Below, one piece after another: positions 1-6,634 of a DNA stretch of 18,388 nt; within the stretch, counting starts at the first letter, position 1, and each line of letters begins with the position of its first letter. The position numbers and the translations under genes are program-made. The DNA is taken from assembly GCA_964427955.1 (NCBI GenBank), contig CAYRWY010000065.1:1-18388 (forward strand). The letters are read 5' to 3'. The stretch is from JACRBK01 sp964427955 (GTDB lineage: Bacteria; Chloroflexota; Anaerolineae; Aggregatilineales; Aggregatilineaceae). The notes under the pieces are model-generated. The model saw nothing but the letters and a program-made list of their open reading frames with translations. It was not told the DNA's origin and made no database searches.

Positions 1-740
1 ACATGATGCACGAGCTGCAAGCGATCCGGGATCGCACCCAGCCCGCTGAGGTTCTGCTGGTCGCCGATGCCATGACCGGCCAGGAAGCCGTCCGCATTGC
101 CGAGGGCTTCAACGAGCAGGTCGGGCTGACCGGCCTGATCCTGACCAAAGTGGACGGTGACGCGCGCGGCGGTGCAGCCATTTCCATGCGCGCGGTGACC
201 GGTGTGCCGATCAAGTTCCTGGCGACCGGCGAAAAATTGACTTCTGATACTATCGAAGAATTCCACCCCGACCGGCTGGCGTCGCGCATTCTGGGAATGG
301 GCGACGTGCTGACGCTGATCGAGCGTGCCCAAGAAGAATTCGACGAAAAAGAAGCGGCGGCGCTTCAGCGCAAGATGATGCGCAACGAGTTCACGCTGGA
401 AGACTTTCTCAAGCAACTTCAGAAAGTCAAGCGCATGGGGTCCATCGGGCAGATCCTGGACATGCTGCCCGGTATGGGAAAGCTCCGCCAGCAGTTGAAC
501 ATCGACAACGAAGAAGCCCAGCAGCAGCTTAGAAAAGTCGAAGCGATCATTTATTCGATGACGCCCTCCGAGCGGCGCAATCCCAGGGTTTTGAACGCCA
601 ATCGCAAAAAGCGCATTGCCGCCGGAAGTGGCACCACGGTTCAGGACATCAACGCGCTGCTCAAGCAGTTTCGCGAGATGCAGCGTATGATGCAAATGAT
701 CGGGAAGGGGCACATGCCCCGCATTCCCGGTCTGAAGTAA
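1..740 (+). CDS. ffh: Signal recognition particle protein Ffh, 3' part
   Basis: This is the C-terminal part of the SRP54-type GTPase that binds signal peptides and 4.5S/6S SRP RNA and delivers ribosomes to FtsY at the membrane. The reading frame is open at the left edge (first full codon at base 3), so the N domain and the P-loop lie outside the window and the apparent ATG at base 3 is internal. Visible G-domain elements are DAMTGQEA, the G4 motif TKVDGDARGG and the following GVPIKFLATGEK. The M domain follows, with KRMGSIGQILDMLPGMGK, and the SRP-RNA-binding helix-turn-helix is marked by RRNPRVLNANRKKRIAAGSG and TTVQDINALLKQF. The end is Met-rich (MQRMMQMIGKG), as usual for this family. rpsP follows after 129 nt on the same strand, a common bacterial arrangement. 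Identity is secure; only the 5' end is missing. Confidence 0.97.
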   Translation, partial: MMHELQAIRDRTQPAEVLLVADAMTGQEAVRIAEGFNEQVGLTGLILTKVDGDARGGAAISMRAVTGVPIKFLATGEKLTSDTIEEFHPDRLASRILGMGDVLTLIERAQEEFDEKEAAALQRKMMRNEFTLEDFLKQLQKVKRMGSIGQILDMLPGMGKLRQQLNIDNEEAQQQLRKVEAIIYSMTPSERRNPRVLNANRKKRIAAGSGTTVQDINALLKQFREMQRMMQMIGKGHMPRIPGLK

Positions 741-837
741 GGGCGCATAGCCCCTCTGCGACAGCTTGCACGGCGGCTCCTCCCCGCCGGACCCCTCACG
801 CACGCTGAAGCAGGCTTATCATCCGTCAACTAAAAAG

Positions 838-862
838 CGTTTGCTATCAAACGAGGTAGGTG
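838..862 (+). promoter_or_regulatory. Small hairpin abutting the rpsP Shine-Dalgarno site
   Basis: CGTTTG (838-843) and CAAACG (848-853) are perfect 6-bp complements around the 4-nt loop CTAT. They sit directly before the purine-rich ribosome-binding stretch GAGGTAGGTG (853-862), which ends 7 nt before the rpsP ATG. The base pairing and the ribosome site are seen directly; a role in translation control is only a possibility. The rest of the 741-869 spacer shows no gene and no convincing -35/-10 pair. Confidence 0.3.
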
Positions 863-869
863 TCAAAGA

Positions 870-1286
870 ATGGTCCGTATCCGTTTGCGCCGTGTAGGGC
901 GCAAGAAGCAACCCAGCTATCGTATCGTGGTGGCCGATGCCCGTGACCCGCGTGATGGTCGCTACCTGGAAATTATCGGCTTCTACAACCCGCTGACCGA
1001 ACCGGCCACGATGACGCTCAAGGAAGAACGGGCGCTCCATTGGCTGCATGTCGGCGCGCAGCCCAGCGACGCCGTCCGCCGCATTCTCGACAAGCTTGGC
1101 ACGTCCAAGCGGCTCGAACGCCTGCACGCGGGTGAAGCGATGGAAGCCCTGGTCGCCGAAGCCGCCGCCGAAGCGGCAGCGCGTCCGCCCGTCAGCCCCA
1201 AGACCCGTTACCCGGCCAAGCCGAAGCCGGTCAAGGCGGCTGAACAGCCCGCTCAGACCGAATCGACCGGAAAAGTCACGGTCTAG
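870..1286 (+). CDS. rpsP: 30S ribosomal protein S16 with C-terminal extension
   Basis: This is ribosomal protein S16, a 30S assembly protein that binds 16S rRNA. The first 85 or so residues are a complete S16: the start MVRIRLRRVGRKKQPSYRIV, then DARDPRDGRYLEIIGFYNP and the helix containing WLHVGAQPSDAVRRIL. The ATG follows a GAGGTAGGTG ribosome site. At 138 residues it is longer than the usual 75-95; the extra 50 or so residues are an Ala/Glu-rich helix-like stretch (LVAEAAAEAAAR) followed by a Pro/Lys/Ala-rich, probably disordered tail ending in GKVTV. Such low-complexity tails on S16 occur in several high-GC lineages, so the tail alone does not suggest a new function. An intrinsic terminator lies 49 nt downstream, between this gene and the KH-domain gene. 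Confidence 0.97.
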   Translation: MVRIRLRRVGRKKQPSYRIVVADARDPRDGRYLEIIGFYNPLTEPATMTLKEERALHWLHVGAQPSDAVRRILDKLGTSKRLERLHAGEAMEALVAEAAAEAAARPPVSPKTRYPAKPKPVKAAEQPAQTESTGKVTV

Positions 1287-1335
1287 TCTGAACGGCGTCG
1301 AAGGCTGCGCTAGTGCAGCGTGAATAGTCATAAAG

Positions 1336-1375
1336 GCGGACAGCCGACCGAATACCGACCTGCTGTCCGCTTTTT
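1336..1375 (+). terminator. Intrinsic terminator between rpsP and khpA
   Basis: GCGGACAGC (1336-1344) and GCTGTCCGC (1362-1370) form a perfect 9-bp GC-rich stem with a 17-nt loop, followed at once by TTTTT (1371-1375). The A-rich bases before the stem can lengthen it by pairing with the T run. This is a classical Rho-independent terminator form on the + strand. It lies inside the otherwise continuous ffh-rpsP-khpA-rimM run, so expression of khpA onward would need read-through or a separate promoter. I could not identify that promoter. Confidence 0.75.
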
Positions 1376-1401
1376 GCCTTACCTGAGATGGAGGGTGAAA
1401 A

Positions 1402-1638
1402 ATGAAAGAATTGGTTGAGTATATTGCGAAGTCCCTGGTGGACGATCCCTCGCAGGTAGAAGTATTTGAAACCGGCGGCAGTGCCCCCACGATCATTTTG
1501 GAAGTCTCCCCCGAAGATATGGGACGTGTGATCGGCAAGAATGGCCGCGTGGCCGACGCGATGCGCGTCCTGGTGCGGGTCGTGGCGGCGCGGCAGGGCC
1601 GGCATGTGTCGCTGAAGATTGGCCGCAGCGAAGACTGA
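1402..1638 (+). CDS. khpA: KH-domain RNA-binding protein (KhpA/YlqC family)
   Basis: This small single-KH protein matches the KhpA (YlqC) family in length (78 residues), sequence and position. KhpA proteins bind RNA and, in Gram-positive bacteria, partner with KhpB in post-transcriptional control linked to cell elongation and division. The family start MKELVEYIAKSLVDDP is present, and the RNA-binding GxxG loop is GKNG in VIGKNGRVADAMRVLV, residues about 44-60. The ATG follows the ribosome site GGAGGG with good spacing. The stop codon is only 3 nt before rimM, so the two are almost certainly cotranslated, which fits the ribosome-maturation context. A strong terminator lies upstream (1336-1375). 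Family assignment is firm; the specific RNA targets cannot be read from sequence. Confidence 0.93.
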   Translation: MKELVEYIAKSLVDDPSQVEVFETGGSAPTIILEVSPEDMGRVIGKNGRVADAMRVLVRVVAARQGRHVSLKIGRSED

Positions 1639-1641
1639 TCT

Positions 1642-2175
1642 ATGCCGTCTAAGCCACCTCCGTTTTTGCTGCTGGGGCAAGTTTTGCGACCGCATGGGGT
1701 ACGTGGTGAACTGCGTATCAACGTTATGACTGCGTACCCGGAACGGATTGGCCCCGAGATGACGCTCTATCTCGGCTCCGAGCCGGATAACCCTGCGACC
1801 GCCGCCGGCTATGAAGTGATCCAGGCCCGTACGCACCAGCAGTACCTCATCCTGCAATTGGAAGGCATTACTGACCGCAATGCCGCGGACCTGCTGCGCG
1901 ACCTGTACGTGATGGTGGCGCTGGATCAGGCCGTGCCGCTGGGCGACGATGAGTTCTACCTTTATCAGGCCATTGGCCTGGCGGTGATCACGGACGAGGG
2001 CGAGACGCTGGGGCGGGTGGTCGAAATCCTCGAAACCGGCGCCAACGACGTCTACGTCGTTCAGGGGCCGCGCGGCGAGATTCTGCTCCCGTCGATTGAC
2101 GACTGCATTCTGGACGTTGATGTCGAGGCCGGGAAGATGACCGTTCACCTGCTGGATGGCCTGCTGGGCGAGTGA
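1642..2175 (+). CDS. rimM: Ribosome maturation factor RimM
   Basis: RimM is a 16S rRNA-processing and 30S head-assembly factor that binds ribosomal protein S19. The N-terminal RimM beta-barrel begins LLLGQVLRPHGVRGELRI (residues about 9-26). The C-terminal PRC-barrel-like domain is marked by DEFYLYQAIGLAV, then ETGANDVYVV and ILLPSIDDCILDVD. Its 177 residues are normal for the family. The ATG is 3 nt after the khpA stop, with only a weak upstream purine stretch, suggesting translational coupling. In most bacteria trmD (tRNA m1G37 methyltransferase) and rplS follow rimM; here dprA follows instead after 19 nt. Identity is secure. Confidence 0.96.
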   Translation: MPSKPPPFLLLGQVLRPHGVRGELRINVMTAYPERIGPEMTLYLGSEPDNPATAAGYEVIQARTHQQYLILQLEGITDRNAADLLRDLYVMVALDQAVPLGDDEFYLYQAIGLAVITDEGETLGRVVEILETGANDVYVVQGPRGEILLPSIDDCILDVDVEAGKMTVHLLDGLLGE

Positions 2176-2194
2176 TCGACCAGCATTACGATCT

Positions 2195-3310
2195 ATGGAT
2201 GCGCGAAAATACTGGCTGGGTTTCAACGTCGTCAAGGGGATTGGCCCCGTACGGCTGCGCGAACTGCGCCAGTATTTTGGCAGCCTGGAACTGGCCTGGA
2301 ACGCGACCGAGGCGGATCTGGGACAGGCCGGGCTGGACCGCCGCACCCTCGCTAATCTGCTTCTGGTCCGCCAGTCGGTCGATCTCGACGAAATGCTGCA
2401 CCAGGTCGAAGTGATCGGCGCGGCGGTACTCACCCTGGACGATCCCGACTATCCCGCCTTACTGCGCGAAATTCCCGATCCGCCACCGGTCTTGTATACC
2501 AGAGGTAAGTTCACGGAAGCTGACCAATGGGCCGTGGCGATGGTGGGGACGCGTGCGGCGACGGTCTACGGGCGTGACATGACCCACGAGCTGGTGGACG
2601 CGCTGGTGCGGGCCGGGATCACGATTGTCAGCGGCCTGGCGCGCGGGATCGACGCGGTGGCGCATAAGGCCGCGCTTGAGGCCGGGGGCCGCACGATTGG
2701 TGTGCTGGGTAGCGGAATTGATATGATCTACCCGCCAGAGCATCGCAGACTGGCCGAAGAAATGGCCGACAGTGGGGTCGTGGTTTCCGAGTTTCCGCCG
2801 GGGACTCCCCCGGACGGGAAGAATTTCCCGATACGCAACCGGATCATCAGCGGACTGGCGCTGGGTGTGGTGGTGGTCGAGGCCCCGATGGACAGCGGCG
2901 CGCTGCTGACCGCGGATCGCGCTGCCGAGCAGGGGCGGGACGTTTTCGCTGTGCCCGGCAACGTGACGTCGAAAAAGAGCCTGGGTGCCAACTATCTGAT
3001 TCAGAATGGGGCCAAGCTCGTGGTCCGCGCTGAAGATATTTTGGACGAGCTTAACCTGTCTCACCCGACGGTCGAGACGCGCACCCAGTTGCACGAGATT
3101 GCGCCTGTTGGCCCGGTGGAGACGGCGCTGATCCAACACCTAACGGCGGAGCCGCAGCATATCGACGATCTGTGCCAGCTTACGGGACTGCCCATCACGC
3201 AGGTGAGCAGCGCGTTGGCCCTGATGGAGCTGAAGGGATTGGTACGCCGCCTGGAAGGAATGCACTACACCGTTGCGCGGGGCAGCGGCGGGCCATACCG
3301 CCTCGATTGA
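2195..3310 (+). CDS. dprA: DNA-processing protein DprA (Smf)
   Basis: DprA binds incoming single-stranded DNA and loads RecA during natural transformation; it is also widespread in bacteria not known to be competent. N-terminal helix-hairpin-helix-like residues (VVKGIGPVRLRELRQYFG) are followed by the Rossmann-type DprA domain: AMVGTRAATVYGR, VSGLARGIDAVAHKAAL, GSGIDMIYPPEH, NFPIRNRIISGLA, DSGALLTADRAAEQGR and FAVPGN. A winged-helix region with ALALMELKGLVRRL (roughly residues 307-360) completes the three-part layout. I chose the ATG at 2195 (MDARKYWLGFN, 371 residues) because homologues start near this motif. An upstream in-frame ATG at 2156 would overlap rimM and add 13 unconserved residues. 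No strong ribosome site precedes 2195. It is tightly linked to rimM and occupies the place usually held by trmD. Confidence 0.95.
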   Translation: MDARKYWLGFNVVKGIGPVRLRELRQYFGSLELAWNATEADLGQAGLDRRTLANLLLVRQSVDLDEMLHQVEVIGAAVLTLDDPDYPALLREIPDPPPVLYTRGKFTEADQWAVAMVGTRAATVYGRDMTHELVDALVRAGITIVSGLARGIDAVAHKAALEAGGRTIGVLGSGIDMIYPPEHRRLAEEMADSGVVVSEFPPGTPPDGKNFPIRNRIISGLALGVVVVEAPMDSGALLTADRAAEQGRDVFAVPGNVTSKKSLGANYLIQNGAKLVVRAEDILDELNLSHPTVETRTQLHEIAPVGPVETALIQHLTAEPQHIDDLCQLTGLPITQVSSALALMELKGLVRRLEGMHYTVARGSGGPYRLD

Positions 3311-3359
3311 ATCGTTATGAAGGGACCGTTGGGGCTCCCTCGTAGAACTGAGTGAACTC

Positions 3360-4442
3360 ATGAAAAAACTCTATGCACTGATCATGGCGGGCGGTGGCGG
3401 CACGCGGTTGTGGCCGCTGAGTCGCAAGGGCCGTCCCAAACAAATGCTGCCGCTGGTGGAAGATCGGACCATGTTCCAGATCTCGGTCGAGCGTTTGGCC
3501 CCGCTGCTGCCCCCCGAAAACATCCTGGTTGTCACCGGACGGGACCAGGTCGAGCAGTTGAGCAGCAGCACCCCGCAGATTCCGGCGGAAAACTTCATCA
3601 TCGAGCCATTTGGGCAGAACAACGGCCCCGCCGTGGGGATGGCGCTGCTGCACGTCCGGCGGCGCGACCCTGAGGCGCTGGTGGCGGTACTGGCCGCCGA
3701 TCATCACATTGCCAACAAAGAGCGTTTCCGCCAGGTGTTGGCCGCAGCGGGCGAACTGGCGACGCAGGGCTACATCGCGACGCTGGGTATTACGCCGACT
3801 TTCCCCTCGACCGGCTACGGGTACATCAAGCGCGGTGAGCGCTTGAACCCGGTGGGCGAGTTTGAGGCGTACTGCGCGGCGGGATTCATGGAAAAGCCGA
3901 ATCTCGAAACGGCCACCCAGTTTTTAGCCGATGGGCGTTATAGCTGGAACAGCGGCATGTTCATCTTCGAAACGGGCCAGGTGCTGGCGGAATATGCCCG
4001 CCAGCAGCCCCAGATGTACGCGCTGTTTCAGGAAATCGACGCCGCCATTGGCACGGACCGCTACGAGGCGACCATCAATCGGGTCTGGCCGCAGATGCCC
4101 AAGCTCTCCATCGACTATGCTATCATGGAGAAAGCCGCCCCTATGGCGGTGATCCCGGTCGAAATGGGGTGGAGTGACATCGGCAGTTGGGCGACGCTCT
4201 ACGAAGTGCTGGAAGGCGATCAGAACGGCATCGTGACCCGCGGCCAGGGGCAGGGGCACATTCACATCGATACCAAAGATACGCTGGTGTTGAGTGATCG
4301 CCGCGTGGTGACCATCGGCCTGGAAGACCTGGTGATCGTGGATACGGATGATGTGCTGCTGGTGTGCCACCGTGACCGCTCGCAGGATGTGCGGAAAGTG
4401 ATCGACCAGCTCAAAGCTGCCGGGGACGAGGCCCCGCTCTAA
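3360..4442 (+). CDS. manC: Mannose-1-phosphate guanylyltransferase (GDP-mannose pyrophosphorylase)
   Basis: The predicted reaction is GTP + mannose-1-phosphate to GDP-mannose + pyrophosphate, supplying GDP-mannose for glycans and compatible solutes. The nucleotidyltransferase signature is AGGGGTRLWPLSRKGRPKQ at residues 10-28. It is followed by VLAADHHI, the sugar-site residues TGYGYI (151-156), GFMEKP, WNSGMF (196-201), SIDYAIMEK and MGWSDIGSW (269-277). The length of 360 residues fits the short, single-domain form without the isomerase domain of bifunctional ManC/AlgA. One departure: the segment usually close to EPxxRNTAPA reads EPFGQNNGPAVGMA, with Gln for the common Arg. The ATG (49 nt after dprA) has no strong ribosome site. 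The gene ends 12 nt before the DUF503 gene. Substrate specificity is inferred from family motifs only. Confidence 0.92.
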   Translation: MKKLYALIMAGGGGTRLWPLSRKGRPKQMLPLVEDRTMFQISVERLAPLLPPENILVVTGRDQVEQLSSSTPQIPAENFIIEPFGQNNGPAVGMALLHVRRRDPEALVAVLAADHHIANKERFRQVLAAAGELATQGYIATLGITPTFPSTGYGYIKRGERLNPVGEFEAYCAAGFMEKPNLETATQFLADGRYSWNSGMFIFETGQVLAEYARQQPQMYALFQEIDAAIGTDRYEATINRVWPQMPKLSIDYAIMEKAAPMAVIPVEMGWSDIGSWATLYEVLEGDQNGIVTRGQGQGHIHIDTKDTLVLSDRRVVTIGLEDLVIVDTDDVLLVCHRDRSQDVRKVIDQLKAAGDEAPL

Positions 4443-4454
4443 GTTCCTCAAGCT

Positions 4455-4745
4455 ATGGTGATTGTTGCGGCTGTCATCGATTTGTATCTGCCGGGGGTGG
4501 CCTCTCTCAAAGAGAAGCGCAGCATCCTGAAATCGTTGATCGCGCGTTTACACAAGGAATTCAACATCGCCGTCGCCGAGGTCGATCTGCATGATGTCTG
4601 GCAGTCCGCGGGCCTCGGCGTGGCGATTGTCTCCACGGCGGCTGGACACGGCGAGTCGAAGCTGGAAGCCGTGCTGCACTGGATCGAGCGCAACCGGCCC
4701 GACGTGGAGATCGAAGATCACACGCTGGAAGTGATCCACCTCTAG
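4455..4745 (+). CDS. DUF503 (YlxP-like) protein
   Basis: This 96-residue protein has the hallmark start of the DUF503/YlxP family: an N-terminal beta strand (VIVAAVIDLYLPGVASLKEKR) leading to SILKSLIARLHKEFNIAVAEVD. The WQSAGLGVAIVST strand follows, and a C-terminal helix and strand end in HTLEVIHL. YlxP is a small ferredoxin-fold-like protein often encoded near rbfA, infB or truB; its biochemical role is not well established and I do not propose one. It lies 12 nt after the guanylyltransferase gene and is probably the last gene of the + strand unit, since a perfect inverted repeat begins 5 nt past its stop. The ATG has only weak ribosome-site support. Confidence 0.88.
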   Translation: MVIVAAVIDLYLPGVASLKEKRSILKSLIARLHKEFNIAVAEVDLHDVWQSAGLGVAIVSTAAGHGESKLEAVLHWIERNRPDVEIEDHTLEVIHL

Positions 4746-4750
4746 AATGA

Positions 4751-4775
4751 ATCAGGGCGCTTGCGGCGCCCTGAT
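4751..4775. terminator. Perfect inverted repeat between convergent genes, probable shared terminator
   Basis: ATCAGGGCGC (4751-4760) and GCGCCCTGAT (4766-4775) are a perfect 10-bp stem with the 5-nt loop TTGCG. It lies between the DUF503 gene (+) and the dynamin-like gene (-), the only place in the window where transcription converges. Neither side carries a clean T run (GTGTTCTAAA on the + side), so this is not a textbook intrinsic terminator. Its position and strength still make a bidirectional terminator the best explanation. Confidence 0.6.
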
Positions 4776-4803
4776 GTGTTCTAAACCCGAGTTTGTCCTG
4801 TGT

Positions 4804-6603
4804 TTATTCGGTAATGATCTCGATCTGGTCGATGTCCTGGCGCAGCTTGCGCGAGACTTCTCCTTTGGCGCGCAGGGACTCGGTTTGAGCCTGGTAGCGG
4901 TCGCGCAGGACGCCCAGTTGGCTGAACACCGGTGAGAGAATCTGCTGCCCGTACTGTACCAACCGGCTGCGCTCGCGGTTGGTCAGGTCGATCATCGCCT
5001 CGTGGTAGCTCGTTTGCAGCGCGTTGACCCGCTCGTCCAGTTCGACGTTGGCATCGTGCTTGATCTTGCGCCAGTACAACATCGCCGCCGCACTGCCGCC
5101 GACCAGCAGGGCTGGTCCGACTACCACCGCTCCCAGGATGCCGGTCGCCGTCGCGACGACCGATCCGTGCGCGGCCAGCCCGAGGACCAGCGCGATGATC
5201 CCGCCCAGCGCCGCTGTGAACCCGGCGGTGAAGCCGACCAGGTTGGTGCGGAACGTGCTGCGCAGATTTTCCGCCAGGCTGTTATCGGTGTAGGACTTCA
5301 ACTCCCGGTCGGCAATGGCAATGGCTTCTTGCAGGGCGGCGCGCTGTTCGGCGTAGCCGGTCGCATCTACCGCGCCGATCTCGCGATTCAGCTTGGTCTC
5401 CAGCTCGGTCAGCCGATCCAGGATGCTTCGCCAGTAGCGGCGGCTGTTATCGACCACGGCGTTGACGTACTGCTCCGAAATGCGGGTGATCTGATCCAGC
5501 GTGTTGCCCACCACCTGTTTCTCGAAATCCTTCTGCATCTCCTCGCGGTCGAGCGTGCGCGTGGCTTTCGAGATGGTCAGGTTCTTCTGGATGAACTCGT
5601 GCCCGCGCGCCCGTAGGTCATCGAAAATGCGATCCAGCTCGCGCCGCGACGCGGCCATCTGCTCGTCCAGGCTGCCCGCCTGCCGGTCCAGTTCCTGGCG
5701 CAGGCTCTCGGCCAGTGCGGTATCGCTGGTGATCAGCGCCAGTTCTTTCTCCAGGGCATCGAGACTCCGGCGGACCAGGCTGTCTACGAAGTCAAGCTGA
5801 GTGTAGAGCTTCTGCTTGGCCGGGGGAACGCGCTCGAAAATCGTCTTCAGATGTTCGCGGACGGCGTTCATGCCGCCCGGATCGTTGGGCGTGAGCGTGA
5901 ACAGCCCTCCGCCGCTTTTTTCCTTGAGCGCCTGCCGGGCGGAGATCATGAAGATTTCGGGCTTCAGGTCGAGCAGCTCATGTAACTGCTGCTGCACGAA
6001 AGCCCGGACCTCTTTTTGTTCGCGCTTATCCAGCAGATCCATCTGGTTGATCACCACGATGATCTTCTTGCCATAATCGCGGGCCAGCTCCAGATAGAGC
6101 CGTTCGGTTTCCGCCAGTGCGCGTTTGGCGGACAGTACGAAGATCACCAGATCGCTGCGGCTGAGAAAGCTCTTGGCGATGCTTTCGTGCTTGCGAAAGA
6201 CCGACCCGGTGCCGGGCGTATCGACGATCACCACGCCTGGGCCGCCGGTGTTGGGATGCAGCCATTCGCGCACGATTCCCGGCTCGCGCCAGGCGGCATC
6301 CTGGCGGCGCTTGCTGGACCACCGGATCAGCTCGATGGCGTCGGTGGTGGGGGTGATGCCCATCGGCAGCATGTCGTCGCCGATCAGGGCGTTGACGAAG
6401 GTTGATTTACCCGCGTTGAATTCGCCGACGACGACCACCAGGAAGAACATCTCCTGAAGATCGGCAGCGTTGAGCTGGAGGCGTTTCTTGTCGTCGGTAC
6501 TGCCGTTACCCAACTGGCCGATGATTTCGGCGGTCTCATGCAGCAGCCGAACTTCCCGCTCGCGCGCCTCGGCAATCGGGCCTTCCAATACGATACTGGT
6601 CAT
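4804..6603 (-). CDS. Dynamin-like membrane GTPase, second of a tandem pair
   Basis: This is a bacterial dynamin-family GTPase of 599 residues, predicted to act on or at membranes. The GTPase domain is complete: P-loop GEFNAGKST (60-68), switch Thr in TPTTD (84-88), DTPG (128-131), NQMD (186-189) and a G5-like ISARQAL. Long helical regions follow (about 260-450), as in the dynamin stalk. A hydrophobic hairpin rich in Gly/Ala/Val (about 457-510, two membrane-embedded segments) forms a paddle-like tip, then a charged C-terminal helix returns. The ATG has a good ribosome site (AAGGTGGA). It starts 31 nt after a second, clearly different dynamin-like gene, so the two are probably cotranscribed and may form a heteromer, as described for other paired bacterial dynamins. 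Its membrane substrate and physiological role cannot be inferred here. It ends near the 4751-4775 hairpin. Confidence 0.85.
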   Translation of the reverse strand: MTSIVLEGPIAEAREREVRLLHETAEIIGQLGNGSTDDKKRLQLNAADLQEMFFLVVVVGEFNAGKSTFVNALIGDDMLPMGITPTTDAIELIRWSSKRRQDAAWREPGIVREWLHPNTGGPGVVIVDTPGTGSVFRKHESIAKSFLSRSDLVIFVLSAKRALAETERLYLELARDYGKKIIVVINQMDLLDKREQKEVRAFVQQQLHELLDLKPEIFMISARQALKEKSGGGLFTLTPNDPGGMNAVREHLKTIFERVPPAKQKLYTQLDFVDSLVRRSLDALEKELALITSDTALAESLRQELDRQAGSLDEQMAASRRELDRIFDDLRARGHEFIQKNLTISKATRTLDREEMQKDFEKQVVGNTLDQITRISEQYVNAVVDNSRRYWRSILDRLTELETKLNREIGAVDATGYAEQRAALQEAIAIADRELKSYTDNSLAENLRSTFRTNLVGFTAGFTAALGGIIALVLGLAAHGSVVATATGILGAVVVGPALLVGGSAAAMLYWRKIKHDANVELDERVNALQTSYHEAMIDLTNRERSRLVQYGQQILSPVFSQLGVLRDRYQAQTESLRAKGEVSRKLRQDIDQIEIITE

Positions 6604-6634
6604 GGATTGCTTCCACCTTCACCGTGCAGGCAAG

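Noticed and set aside
819..2433. Two long - strand open frames (about 300 and 385 codons) opposite rpsP, khpA and rimM
   Set aside because: They span several well-identified genes and their terminator, overlap each other, and have no domain signal.
4747..4935. A small + strand open frame after the DUF503 gene
   Set aside because: It starts in the terminator hairpin and runs into the antisense of the dynamin gene; there is no ribosome site or family match.
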